22,725 nt of DNA. It comes from Pseudobdellovibrio sp. Its GTDB lineage: Bacteria; Bdellovibrionota; Bdellovibrionia; Bdellovibrionales; Bdellovibrionaceae. This document shows, one piece after another, positions 7,753 to 14,901 of the stretch. The notes below the pieces were generated by a model. That model was not told the origin of the DNA. It searched no databases and saw nothing but the letters and a program-made list of their open reading frames with translations. The position numbers and the translations under genes were made by a program. The stretch lies in NCBI GenBank assembly GCA_025449725.1, contig JANWIU010000123.1, positions 1 through 22,725 of the forward strand, in the 5' to 3' direction. How positions within the stretch are numbered: the first letter of the stretch is position 1; each line of letters begins with the position of its first letter.

Positions 7753-8378
7753 AAAGTTCCTGCTACACCTAAATAGGCTCCGCCCGCAAAGTCACTGAAA
7801 AAATGTTGATGAATAACCACTCTTGTAAAACCCAGAAAGATACCTATTCCGAACCAGAAGTAGCGCCACTTCGGCCAAATCAGCGTGGCAATCATCGCCA
7901 TGGTCAACATAACCTGCGTGTGCCCTGATGGGAAAGAATGAAAATGCGAGTCCAGCGAGGCCGGTGAAAAATTTAAATTCTGAAAGTCTTCAGTTGTGTG
8001 TGGGCGCTGTCTGCCGCAGAGAATTTTTATGACCTGGCCAACTAGACCAAGGGTTATTAAACATTTGAAAACAAACAATGACCATTCGCCAAGAGCCCTG
8101 TTGATATGCGGGTTAGATTTCAGGTAATGAATTTTCGTATAAAGATATCGTGAAGCAACAAACCCGATAGCTGCAGCGACGAAGTAATGAATGCTGTATC
8201 CGGCATTTGTAATTTCGCGGCTAAATGCGTAAAACTTTTGAAGCTCCGGCGCTTTAAAAAAATAGGCGATACTTCGATCTAACCAAAGCAGGCCCGCAAC
8301 AACCATAGCAAGACTAAAGACCCCTAAGACAAGAGTTTGCTTAATTGGTGCTTTTCGCAGAGAAGTGGCTGATGGCAT
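7710..8378 (-). CDS. PAP2-superfamily membrane phosphatase
   Basis: This 222-residue protein has about five to six hydrophobic segments and all three PAP2 motifs: K118-x6-RP (KILCGRQRP), PSGH at 150-153, and R186-x5-H192-x3-D196. His192 is the expected nucleophile and His153 the acid. Such enzymes dephosphorylate lipid phosphates: undecaprenyl diphosphate, phosphatidic acid, phosphatidylglycerol phosphate or lipid A. Sequence alone does not tell which. Motif 3 has TR in place of the more common SR, a mild variation. It is the first gene of a three-gene envelope operon and is divergent from the SGNH gene at 8464. Confidence 0.85.
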   Translation of the reverse strand: MPSATSLRKAPIKQTLVLGVFSLAMVVAGLLWLDRSIAYFFKAPELQKFYAFSREITNAGYSIHYFVAAAIGFVASRYLYTKIHYLKSNPHINRALGEWSLFVFKCLITLGLVGQVIKILCGRQRPHTTEDFQNLNFSPASLDSHFHSFPSGHTQVMLTMAMIATLIWPKWRYFWFGIGIFLGFTRVVIHQHFFSDFAGGAYLGVAGTLWIYYFWPPKLDQP

Positions 8379-8463
8379 ATTTCACTTTATCATAGGTAGA
8401 GATTTTGTCTATTTCTTATTAAAATCATTAGCTTATTGAAACTCAAGCTCTCATAATAAAGGC

Positions 8464-9561
8464 GTGAGTAAAATCCAGCTTTTCTGTATCGTCATAGTTA
8501 CTTGGGTAAGTCAATTTGCCTATAGTGCGCCCAATGATTACATTGCCTACTTAGCAAATAATCCACCGTGGAAGGGCTATGTACCACTGAATTTTGAAAT
8601 CTATCAAAAAAAAGGCGATGCTGCATTTTTTCGATCCGGTGAAGACAAGCTGGAAGCGCTGACAGAAAGTAAAATTCTTTTTAAATCTCCGTTTTTGGTT
8701 TTTAAACCTAATGTAACTGTCGAAGCTGAAAGAAAAACAATTTCAGGGCAGACGATTTATAAAACTAACTATACCATCGACAGTTTTTCACGAAGAGTCA
8801 TCGAAAACCCTCCGGCGCAGCAGGGTGAAACTAAGCGCAACGCTTTGTTTTTAGGTTGTTCATTTACCTTTGGAACCGGCGTGGCGGATGATGAAACGTT
8901 TCCCTATTATTTTTCGAAATATCGGCCGAATTTTAATGTTTACAATTTTGGAATTGATGGCGCAGGTGCGAATGATGTTTTAGATGATTTAAAATCCTTC
9001 AAGCGTTTCGGAGATATCAGCAAAACCGAAGGCCTTGTTGTTTACACCGCCATTTTTGATCACATCGAAAGATCTGTTTGTAACTTAAATTGCTATGGCA
9101 AAACCTACAGAGACTGGGTGCTGGGCAAATCCAATTATCAGTACGATCCCGAAAGCCAAAGCATGATAAATGTGGGCAGCTTTGAAAGCAGCCGCCCGGT
9201 GACTACTATGATTTTCGGAGTATTAAGTAAAATCGGCCTTATAGACTCTATTACCCTCCCGACAAAATACTCAGAAGAACAGTTAGAACTCTATGTGATG
9301 ATGGTTGCAGAAATGAAGAAGATTTCAAAAGAGAAATTTAACTCAGACTTCTATTTTGTATTTTATCCCGGGAATTACGGAGATGATTGGGAACGTATAA
9401 AACCGTTATTGAAAAAATACAGCATTAAATTTTTAGATCTATCTAAAATGGATTTTAAAACGGCAACAGGCGGGCGCCACAATATTATTTTAGACGGGCA
9501 TCCGACAAAGCTTTCCAATTATCTTTACGCCAGCCTTATCCACCATCAATTACCGAAGTAA
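8464..9561 (+). CDS. Exported SGNH/GDSL-hydrolase-like protein
   Basis: This 365-residue protein has an N-terminal signal peptide (residues 1 to about 21) and an SGNH-type core. Block I is FLGCSFTFGTG (Ser133, with Cys in the usual Asp position of GDS). Block II is NFGIDGAGAN (Gly163), and the C-terminal DGHPTKLSN supplies the Asp344/His346 pair. Members hydrolyse esters or remove or transfer acyl groups on glycans and lipids in the envelope. The first 110 residues form an extra N-terminal region without recognised homology. The start is GTG at 8464, as no ATG fits before the signal peptide. Its gene ends just before the IS, and the terminator inside the IS is now the nearest one downstream. 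Confidence 0.7.
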   Translation: MSKIQLFCIVIVTWVSQFAYSAPNDYIAYLANNPPWKGYVPLNFEIYQKKGDAAFFRSGEDKLEALTESKILFKSPFLVFKPNVTVEAERKTISGQTIYKTNYTIDSFSRRVIENPPAQQGETKRNALFLGCSFTFGTGVADDETFPYYFSKYRPNFNVYNFGIDGAGANDVLDDLKSFKRFGDISKTEGLVVYTAIFDHIERSVCNLNCYGKTYRDWVLGKSNYQYDPESQSMINVGSFESSRPVTTMIFGVLSKIGLIDSITLPTKYSEEQLELYVMMVAEMKKISKEKFNSDFYFVFYPGNYGDDWERIKPLLKKYSIKFLDLSKMDFKTATGGRHNIILDGHPTKLSNYLYASLIHHQLPK

Positions 9562-9578
9562 CATCCGTTTAATTTTTT

Positions 9579-9585
9579 ATCTGAT
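9579..9585. repeat. Left copy of the IS target-site duplication (ATCTGAT)
   Basis: ATCTGAT directly precedes the left inverted repeat and is repeated at 10629-10635. Because the target and the IS ends share A/T bases, the duplication could equally be read as 8 or 9 bp (TATCTGATA). Confidence 0.85.
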
Positions 9586-9611
9586 AAAAACTGTCCTACT
9601 TTAATGTGTAA
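9586..9611. repeat. Left terminal inverted repeat of the IS
   Basis: Twenty-six bases beginning AAAAACTGTCCTAC, an exact reverse complement of 10603-10628. The match ends at 9612. Confidence 0.9.
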
Positions 9612-9648
9612 AGAGCCTAGCTGGGGAAAAACGCCTGGCTCTTTTTTT
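9610..9648 (+). terminator. Terminator at the left end of the IS, before the transposase
   Basis: AAAGAGCC (9610-9617) pairs with GGCTCTTT (9637-9644) and runs into seven T. It overlaps the inner edge of the left inverted repeat and ends 16 bases before the transposase ATG. It would stop transcripts entering from the SGNH gene and protect against unplanned transposase expression. Confidence 0.75.
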
Positions 9649-9664
9649 GCCCTTTAGTGGTTCA

Positions 9665-10549
9665 ATGAGTCAGAACTGCGATAAAAATGTCATCCAATCT
9701 AAATGTTGTTCGTACAGCGGACGGAGCCGAAGAAATGGAAGCTTCTTTAGAAAGTCAGACTCTAAGAGAATACTCCGCTGGCGCTGTGTTGGGTGCGGAA
9801 AATCAATTTCGCAGGCTACGGGCACCAAGTGCTTCAATCAAAACAAAAGACGCGTGAATGAACCTTTAAGAAAGTTGTTATGTTCGGGTGTTTCTCAAAG
9901 AAGATCAGCATTTATTTTAAATATAAATAAAGTCACCGTAGCCAGGAAATTGAAGTTCCTGGCTCAGCAAGCTCGACTTGGCCAAGAAGAGTTTTTGAAA
10001 AAATTTGAACACAGTCGGATCAATTACGTTCAATTCGACGAAATGGAAACCTTCGAGCACACGAAGCTGAAGCCACTTAGTATTGCAATTGTTGTCGAAC
10101 CTGAAAAAAGAAAAATTTTAGGTTTGAGAGTTTCTGAGATGCCGGCAAAGGGACTTTTAGTAAATAAATCCATTTTGAAGTACGGTAAGCGAGTGGATCT
10201 AAGAAAGCCAGCCATGACTAAAGTATTAAGTTCGATAAAAGAAAAAACCACTACCCATCTACTCTTGAGGTCAGATGAAAAATCTGCGTATTCAAGTTGG
10301 ATAAAGGAAGTCAGTCCCGATTGGCAACATGAAAGGTTTAAAGGGCAACGGGGCTGTATCGTCGGGCAAGGAGAGCTTAAAAAAATAGGATTTGATCCTT
10401 TATTTTCATTAAATCACAGTTGTGCAATGATTCGTGCAAATGTTAACAGGCTTTTCAGAAGAACGTGGTGTACGACAAAAAAGAAAGAATGTCTGCAGGA
10501 TCATTTGGATCTTTACATGGATTTCCATAATCAATATCTAACAAACTAA
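9665..10549 (+). CDS. IS transposase (zinc-ribbon plus RNase H-fold catalytic domain)
   Basis: A 294-residue protein from the ATG at 9665; the frame extends to a TTG at 9647 inside the terminator, which is unlikely to be used. The N-terminus is a degenerate zinc ribbon (KCC at one end, RWRCVGCGKS at the other), followed by a helix-turn-helix-like stretch. The catalytic domain shows the first Asp in VQFDEMETFEHTKLKP and the second in LRSDEKSAY. Near the C-terminus, NHSCAMIRANVNRLFRRTW aligns by eye with the third-residue region of IS1 transposase, with Asn where IS1 has Glu. A DDN triad is known in several IS1595 subgroups. No frameshift or stop interrupts it. The ribosome site is weak, consistent with low expression. 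Confidence 0.8.
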   Translation: MSQNCDKNVIQSKCCSYSGRSRRNGSFFRKSDSKRILRWRCVGCGKSISQATGTKCFNQNKRRVNEPLRKLLCSGVSQRRSAFILNINKVTVARKLKFLAQQARLGQEEFLKKFEHSRINYVQFDEMETFEHTKLKPLSIAIVVEPEKRKILGLRVSEMPAKGLLVNKSILKYGKRVDLRKPAMTKVLSSIKEKTTTHLLLRSDEKSAYSSWIKEVSPDWQHERFKGQRGCIVGQGELKKIGFDPLFSLNHSCAMIRANVNRLFRRTWCTTKKKECLQDHLDLYMDFHNQYLTN

Positions 10550-10602
10550 AGTTAAGCTCCTTCGCGATTGCAAGAGTGCGATGTGGTTTCTCCATTCAAA
10601 TA

Positions 10603-10628
10603 TTACACATTAAAGTAGGACAGTTTTT
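10603..10628. repeat. Right terminal inverted repeat of the IS
   Basis: Exact 26-bp inverted copy of the left end. On the minus strand its outermost AA supplies the last two bases of the lysC stop codon. Confidence 0.9.
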
Positions 10629-11985
10629 ATCTGATAAACTGTTTGTGCAGCCGCTGTATCGTTTCTTGCCCTTTATCTTCTTGAGTTAAAAAGCAAAAGT
10701 TGTGTTTGCTGGCGCCGTAACAAATCATTCTTACATTGATATCCGAGATATTCTCAAAGATTTTTTTCGCAAGGCCAGGAGTATGGTTAATATTATTTCC
10801 GATTAACGATACCAGGCACAGGTCTTTTTCGACATTAACTTCAGCTACTTTAGATAAATCTTCTAAAAGTGCCGGATTGATTGTGTCAATATTATCAAGT
10901 GTAACGGCCACACTGATCTCAGACGTGGTTATGGCATCGATTGAAATTTTGTAATCGTTAAATATTTTAAAAATTTTATACAAGAAGCCGTGAGTTTGCA
11001 GCATTTCCGGAGTGCTGACGGTCAATAGCGTCTGTTTTCTTCTCAAGGCCATAGCCCGAATCAGAGGCGATGCTCCGACTTCTTTTTTAACCCAAGTTCC
11101 GGGTTTTTCCGGTTCAAAGCTGGAAGCCACCAATACAGGAATATGACTTCGGATAGCGGGCAGCAGTGTCGCCGGGTGAAGCACCTTCGCGCCAAAAGTA
11201 GCAAGTTCTGACATCTCTTTAAATGAAATTTCATCAATAACCACCGCATCAGGGCAAATGCGCGGGTCGGTTGTGGCAACGCCGGCCACGTCTGTCCAGA
11301 TTTCTAAAGTGTCTGAGCCAATACCCTCAGCGAGAATCGCAGCGGAATAGTCGCTGCCTCCGCGTCCCAAGGTCGTTGTAGCACCGGCAAGAGTTTGTCC
11401 GATAAAGCCCTGTGTGACATAAGTTGTCTGACCGCTAATACAATCTTTTAAATTTTCACGGCAGAGTTTGATGATGGCTTCAGTCAACGGTTTGGCTTTT
11501 CCGAATTGATCATCGGTTTTAAGCACAGTTCTGACGTCCAGCAATTTAACTTCGCGTTTTTGTTTTTGCTGGGCGTACACGTTTCTCATTGCAACCGTAA
11601 AAAGTACGGACGACATTCTTTCACCTAGACTCATCAGAACATCTTTTGCCTTAAGAGAACAATCCCGCAAAAGATAAATTCCACGTGCGATCGAATCCAT
11701 TTCTGATAATAGAATACTTAAATCTTGAAGCGATTGAGTATCAGACTTCAAATCTTTTGCGATGACCTGATGTTTATTTTTGATTTTAACGATCAACGCT
11801 TCAACTTCACTTAAGTGGCCCTTTTCAGCCATTTCGCCGAGCTTGATTAAATCATTTGTCGTTCCTGAGGTTGCAGAAACCACAACTATATTTGAGTTTC
11901 TTTGAAGTGAAACGTCCGCACTGCGAAGCATGCAGTGCGCGTCTCCCATGGAAGTTCCGCCGAATTTCGATACAACAAGAGCCAT
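10627..11985 (-). CDS. lysC: Aspartokinase, LysC type
   Basis: This 452-residue enzyme catalyses ATP-dependent phosphorylation of aspartate, the first step to lysine, threonine, methionine and diaminopimelate for peptidoglycan. The N-terminal kinase domain begins VVSKFGGTSMG, with Lys7 in the ATP/aspartate site. GRGGSDYSA near residue 208 and WTDVAGVATTDPR follow, as in the family. Two ACT domains fill about 310-452 and are the likely site of feedback control by an end product. Overall length and sequence resemble the single-chain lysine-sensitive LysC of E. coli (449 residues), with no fused dehydrogenase. AAGGA lies eight bases before the ATG. The stop TAA uses two bases from the IS end, so the protein is complete despite the insertion. 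Confidence 0.93.
   Translation of the reverse strand: MALVVSKFGGTSMGDAHCMLRSADVSLQRNSNIVVVSATSGTTNDLIKLGEMAEKGHLSEVEALIVKIKNKHQVIAKDLKSDTQSLQDLSILLSEMDSIARGIYLLRDCSLKAKDVLMSLGERMSSVLFTVAMRNVYAQQKQKREVKLLDVRTVLKTDDQFGKAKPLTEAIIKLCRENLKDCISGQTTYVTQGFIGQTLAGATTTLGRGGSDYSAAILAEGIGSDTLEIWTDVAGVATTDPRICPDAVVIDEISFKEMSELATFGAKVLHPATLLPAIRSHIPVLVASSFEPEKPGTWVKKEVGASPLIRAMALRRKQTLLTVSTPEMLQTHGFLYKIFKIFNDYKISIDAITTSEISVAVTLDNIDTINPALLEDLSKVAEVNVEKDLCLVSLIGNNINHTPGLAKKIFENISDINVRMICYGASKHNFCFLTQEDKGQETIQRLHKQFIR
10629..10635. repeat. Right copy of the IS target-site duplication (ATCTGAT)
   Basis: Exact copy of 9579-9585. On the minus strand it reads ATCAGAT, the last two codons of lysC plus the first base of its stop. 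Confidence 0.85.
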
Positions 11986-12078
11986 AAGTTGATCCTTTTT
12001 CAGTTAAAAAAAGAGTATGGCCGGGCTTTTTTTTGTTGTCACATAAATTTTACTTTTATGATTGATGAGATATCCTTA

Positions 12079-13293
12079 TCAGTCATCAAATTCGTCGGAT
12101 AATTTAGGAATATGATTAAATGCAATGCGCGTCTTCCCGCTGGAAAGTACATTTTGGGTAATGGCCGCATAAAGGGTATTGGGCCCGTAACGGGAATTAA
12201 TCAAGTCCATGGCCTGATTAATTTGCTGACTTTTCGGGTTATCAAAGAAGGACATCTGACTGGGGCCGTCGGTCAAGCCCGAGACTCCAATAGATACTTT
12301 GAAAGGTTTCTTTCCTGCGGGGAGTTCCCAAAGTTTTTGGGCTTGCTTGATTAAAAAAACACCGTCATCTGATTCGCTGAAATTAACAGATTTTTCAAAG
12401 CTAAAATCTCCCAGGCAATTAATTTTTAAAGAAAGCTGGGTGCATTTAATCTTATCTTCTCGCAATCGCATAGCAGCCTTGTTAACTAACTTTAAAATCA
12501 CCTGTAAGGCCTTCTCAGAAGTCCGTAAGTCGGGTGGCAGCACATGCTGATGACTGTAAGATTTTTGCGGCTGACTTGCGCGCCAAGCCAGATCTTCACC
12601 TTTTAATTCTCTGGCAATTCGCAGCCCCCAAATGCTGCCCCATTTTTTTCTCAGTTCTTGTTCGTCTAAACGAATAAAATCTCCGATAGTTCTAAAGCCC
12701 TTTGCATTCAAATGCTGCTGCATCTTAGGCCCTACGCCAGGCACACACTGAATAGGCAGGGGGCCCAGTCTTTCAAAAATTTTTGCCGTTTCGACAATGA
12801 CCAGTCCATCGGGTTTCTGCATATCAGAAGCGATTTTAGCTATCAAAATATTAGGCCCCACGCCAACAGAGCTCTTTATTTCAGATCCGACTACAGCGCG
12901 CACGTGATCCTTCATCTGTTGAGCGATTCCGGTTGCAGTGGCTAAATCGCGTTCGCGTCCGATCAGTTCACAAGCCATTTCATCAATGGATAAAACTTTT
13001 TTAACAGGTAGAACTTCATTAACGGCTTTTACAATGCGGTGATGGTATTCCGTGTATAGGCGATGATTCCCGGCTTTAAAAATCAGCCCCGGACACATTC
13101 TTTTAGCGTCTCCAACTTTTGTTCCGGTCTTAACCCCGTATTTTTTAGCTTCATAGCTGGCGGCAATTATAGTTGTCGTATCCGCTAAGCTCCCCGGAGC
13201 TACGGCGACCGGCTTGTTACGAATAGACGGATCCTCTTGTTGTTCGCATGAAGCAAAATAAGAATTCAAATCAAAAAGAATCCACTTGAGCAT
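12079..13293 (-). CDS. dinB: Y-family DNA polymerase (DinB/UmuC-like)
   Basis: A 404-residue translesion polymerase. Metal-binding residues are present: Asp8 in ILFDLNSYFASCE and Asp104/Glu105 in LSIDEMACE. The palm and finger region is followed by a helix-hairpin-helix (CVPGVGPKM) and the little-finger domain. QMSFF at 346-350, near the QLSLF-type consensus, probably binds the sliding clamp. It lies about 55 residues before the C-terminus, as in UmuC-like members; canonical Pol IV has it at the very end. FDLNS and FASCE also resemble UmuC, so the dinB symbol is meant at family level. It is catalytically complete, unlike ImuB. No ribosome site precedes the ATG, and a TATAAT box lies three bases upstream. 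Confidence 0.85.
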   Translation of the reverse strand: MLKWILFDLNSYFASCEQQEDPSIRNKPVAVAPGSLADTTTIIAASYEAKKYGVKTGTKVGDAKRMCPGLIFKAGNHRLYTEYHHRIVKAVNEVLPVKKVLSIDEMACELIGRERDLATATGIAQQMKDHVRAVVGSEIKSSVGVGPNILIAKIASDMQKPDGLVIVETAKIFERLGPLPIQCVPGVGPKMQQHLNAKGFRTIGDFIRLDEQELRKKWGSIWGLRIARELKGEDLAWRASQPQKSYSHQHVLPPDLRTSEKALQVILKLVNKAAMRLREDKIKCTQLSLKINCLGDFSFEKSVNFSESDDGVFLIKQAQKLWELPAGKKPFKVSIGVSGLTDGPSQMSFFDNPKSQQINQAMDLINSRYGPNTLYAAITQNVLSSGKTRIAFNHIPKLSDEFDD

Positions 13294-13296
13294 GCT

Positions 13297-13327
13297 ATTA
13301 TAGTTACATATAATTTACACAAGTCAA
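13297..13327 (-). promoter_or_regulatory. Probable promoter of the Y-family polymerase, predicting a leaderless mRNA
   Basis: On the minus strand TTGACT (13322-13327) is followed after 19 bases by a perfect TATAAT (13297-13302), only three bases before the ATG. Transcription would start at or beside the ATG. The spacer contains the near-palindrome TTATATGTAA, a possible operator, but I cannot assign a repressor. Confidence 0.5.
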
Positions 13328-13343
13328 TAAAGACAAAATAATT

Positions 13344-13778
13344 CTATTTTTTTCGGCTTTTGGTCTGTTTTTTGGGCTTCTTCTTAGATGATGATGCCGC
13401 TTTTACTCTGGATTTAGGGGTGCGTCCGATTCTTTTGTCTTTTCGTTTTATGAGCTCACAAATTTGCAGGGCAACTTCTTCGAAATTATCCATGTCTTCA
13501 CCCAAAACCTGCCAGGCGGTGGGGCCGGGGCCGAACATTTCCAGGTCGCGAAGCTCCGGGATGTCTTTTTTTATACTTGATTGTTCGCCGTCAACGACAC
13601 CAAGCCAGATGCCGGTATCGTTATCAAATTTTTCTTTCTTTCTGAGTATCATTAAAATTTGATGTTCGCGGTAAATTCCGTAAGCGCCGAACATCGGTTT
13701 AATGGATGTCACAATGTCGCCCAGCTCTTCCAGAATAAACGGATACGGTGGCAGTTTCTTAATCTTAACGGTAGCCAT
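13344..13778 (-). CDS. TfoX N-terminal-domain-like small protein
   Basis: A 144-residue protein. The centre carries KPMFGAYGIYREHQ, typical of the TfoX/Sxy N-terminal domain fold, followed by IWLGVVDGE and a FEEVALQICELIKRKD helix. The last 25 residues are a Lys/Ser-rich basic tail that might contact nucleic acid. TfoX itself activates competence genes, but many stand-alone homologues have no known role, so no function is inferred. I choose the ATG at 13778, which overlaps the trhO stop as TAATG, with GGAAG upstream. The ATG at 13784 sits too close to that site. Translation is probably coupled to trhO. Confidence 0.6.
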   Translation of the reverse strand: MATVKIKKLPPYPFILEELGDIVTSIKPMFGAYGIYREHQILMILRKKEKFDNDTGIWLGVVDGEQSSIKKDIPELRDLEMFGPGPTAWQVLGEDMDNFEEVALQICELIKRKDKRIGRTPKSRVKAASSSKKKPKKQTKSRKK

Positions 13779-14737
13779 TACCATTCTTCCGATTCAAACG
13801 GTGGAACCTGGCGCGGAGATTTTCTTTCCGGGTGAAGTTCGTAATGATGAGCACAGTTTTTAGAGCAAGTATCTTTTTTAAATTCAATTTCGGCACAGTC
13901 TTCGCAAATGAAGTCGTGGTGATCGCAGCGTTTGCAAACGATGGCGGTTTTGCCGGGCTGTCCACAGTGCGGGCAAAGTCTGTATTGAGTTGAAGGCTGC
14001 AGATCCTGCGTCACGGCCACGCGATGGTCGAAGACAAAACACTCACCTTCAAACTGATCATTTGGAGATTCCTGCAAATAATTTAAAATACCGCCGTAAA
14101 GTTGATAAACATTTTTGTACCCCTGCTTTTGAACTTCCAGAATTCCTTTTTCACAACGGATTCCCCCCGTACAAAAGATCAGAACTTTTTTGTCTTTTGG
14201 AATATTTCTTTCTTCAAGAAATTTTGGAAACTCAGTAAATTTATCCGTCATGGGGTTTATCGCACCTTTAAAAGTACCAATCTTAGTTTCATACCAGTTA
14301 CGTGTATCGATGATGACGGGATCTTCGTTTTTCATGACTTCATTCCACTCGGATGGCGTTAAGTGGTGATTTTTTCCGTCCATATCATATGGCACTAGTG
14401 TCGTATCTCCTAAGGTTACAATCTCAGGCCGAATTTTTACTTTAAACCGGCGAAACGGACAAACATCCGATTCCGAATCTTTAAAAAACAAATCCGGAAC
14501 GTTAAAATAATCCCGGACGGACTGCTTAAACTGTTCAAGGGAGTCGGGCACTTTAGCGCAAACAGTTGCATTAAACCCTTCGCCGCCGATAATGATGAGG
14601 CCACGTACGTTGTACTTTTCAGCCGTTGTTTCCAGATAAAGTTTTGTTTTCTCCGGATTTTCATCCTTCTGAAATTTATAGAATGTGGAGATAAAAAAGA
14701 CTGCTTTTTCAGCACTTTCTGCGGAACGGTCAGACAT
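13778..14737 (-). CDS. trhO: tRNA uridine-34 5-hydroxylase TrhO (rhodanese family)
   Basis: A 319-residue protein of the TrhO/YceA family, which makes the prephenate-independent, oxygen-dependent 5-hydroxyuridine at tRNA position 34. The N-terminal domain contains GGEGFNATVC; the rhodanese domain follows with VIIDTRNWYE and the active-site loop FCTGGIRCEK, whose first Cys is the expected catalytic residue. The C-terminus has several CxxC-type pairs (CPHCG, CKRC, CEDC), a probable zinc-binding region seen in longer family members. The AGGGG-like site upstream of the ATG supports the start. It leads a two-gene unit with the TfoX-like gene and is divergent from prfC, another translation gene. 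Confidence 0.88.
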   Translation of the reverse strand: MSDRSAESAEKAVFFISTFYKFQKDENPEKTKLYLETTAEKYNVRGLIIIGGEGFNATVCAKVPDSLEQFKQSVRDYFNVPDLFFKDSESDVCPFRRFKVKIRPEIVTLGDTTLVPYDMDGKNHHLTPSEWNEVMKNEDPVIIDTRNWYETKIGTFKGAINPMTDKFTEFPKFLEERNIPKDKKVLIFCTGGIRCEKGILEVQKQGYKNVYQLYGGILNYLQESPNDQFEGECFVFDHRVAVTQDLQPSTQYRLCPHCGQPGKTAIVCKRCDHHDFICEDCAEIEFKKDTCSKNCAHHYELHPERKSPRQVPPFESEEW

Positions 14738-14787
14738 GAGGACCCCTTTCAGTTGTCAGCCGGTGGCTCCAAACCACCATGAGCTAA

Positions 14788-14810
14788 AATTTGGTCAAGA
14801 TGGCCAAATT
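14788..14810. promoter_or_regulatory. Near-perfect palindrome between trhO and prfC
   Basis: AATTTGGTCA (14788-14797) and TGGCCAAATT (14801-14810) are inverted with a 3-base centre and a single imperfect pair. No T run follows, so it is not a terminator. Its place in the divergent trhO/prfC region suits a dimeric regulator site or an RNA hairpin. A shorter GGTGG/CCACC inverted repeat lies at 14762-14778. Confidence 0.4.
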
Positions 14811-14901
14811 AGAGAGAAATTCAGGCTTCGTCAAGAGCGAATTCATTGATGTTCCCAATTAAAAAAGTTACAACTTCCTGTTGAAATTATTTTGAGGAAT
14901 T

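Larger units (their letters stand above)
9586..10628 (+). mobile_element. Complete insertion sequence, 1043 bp, IS1/IS1595-like
   Basis: The element is bounded by 26-bp perfect inverted repeats (9586-9611 and 10603-10628) and flanked by a 7-9 bp direct duplication. It holds a single full-length transposase. Size, zinc-ribbon plus DDE-type domain in one reading frame, and duplication length fit the IS1595 group. IS1-like elements also make 8-9 bp duplications, so the family is not settled. Perfect repeats, an intact gene and an undecayed duplication point to recent insertion. It lies between the convergent SGNH and lysC genes, inside the lysC stop codon. Confidence 0.85.

Noticed and set aside
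12006..12034. A7G...CT8 inverted repeat between lysC and the polymerase gene
   Set aside because: The stem is almost only A-T pairs; it may be a weak terminator but support is too thin for a feature.
14733..14780. Possible 16-codon upstream frame overlapping the trhO start
   Set aside because: No ribosome site and no conserved content; likely chance.
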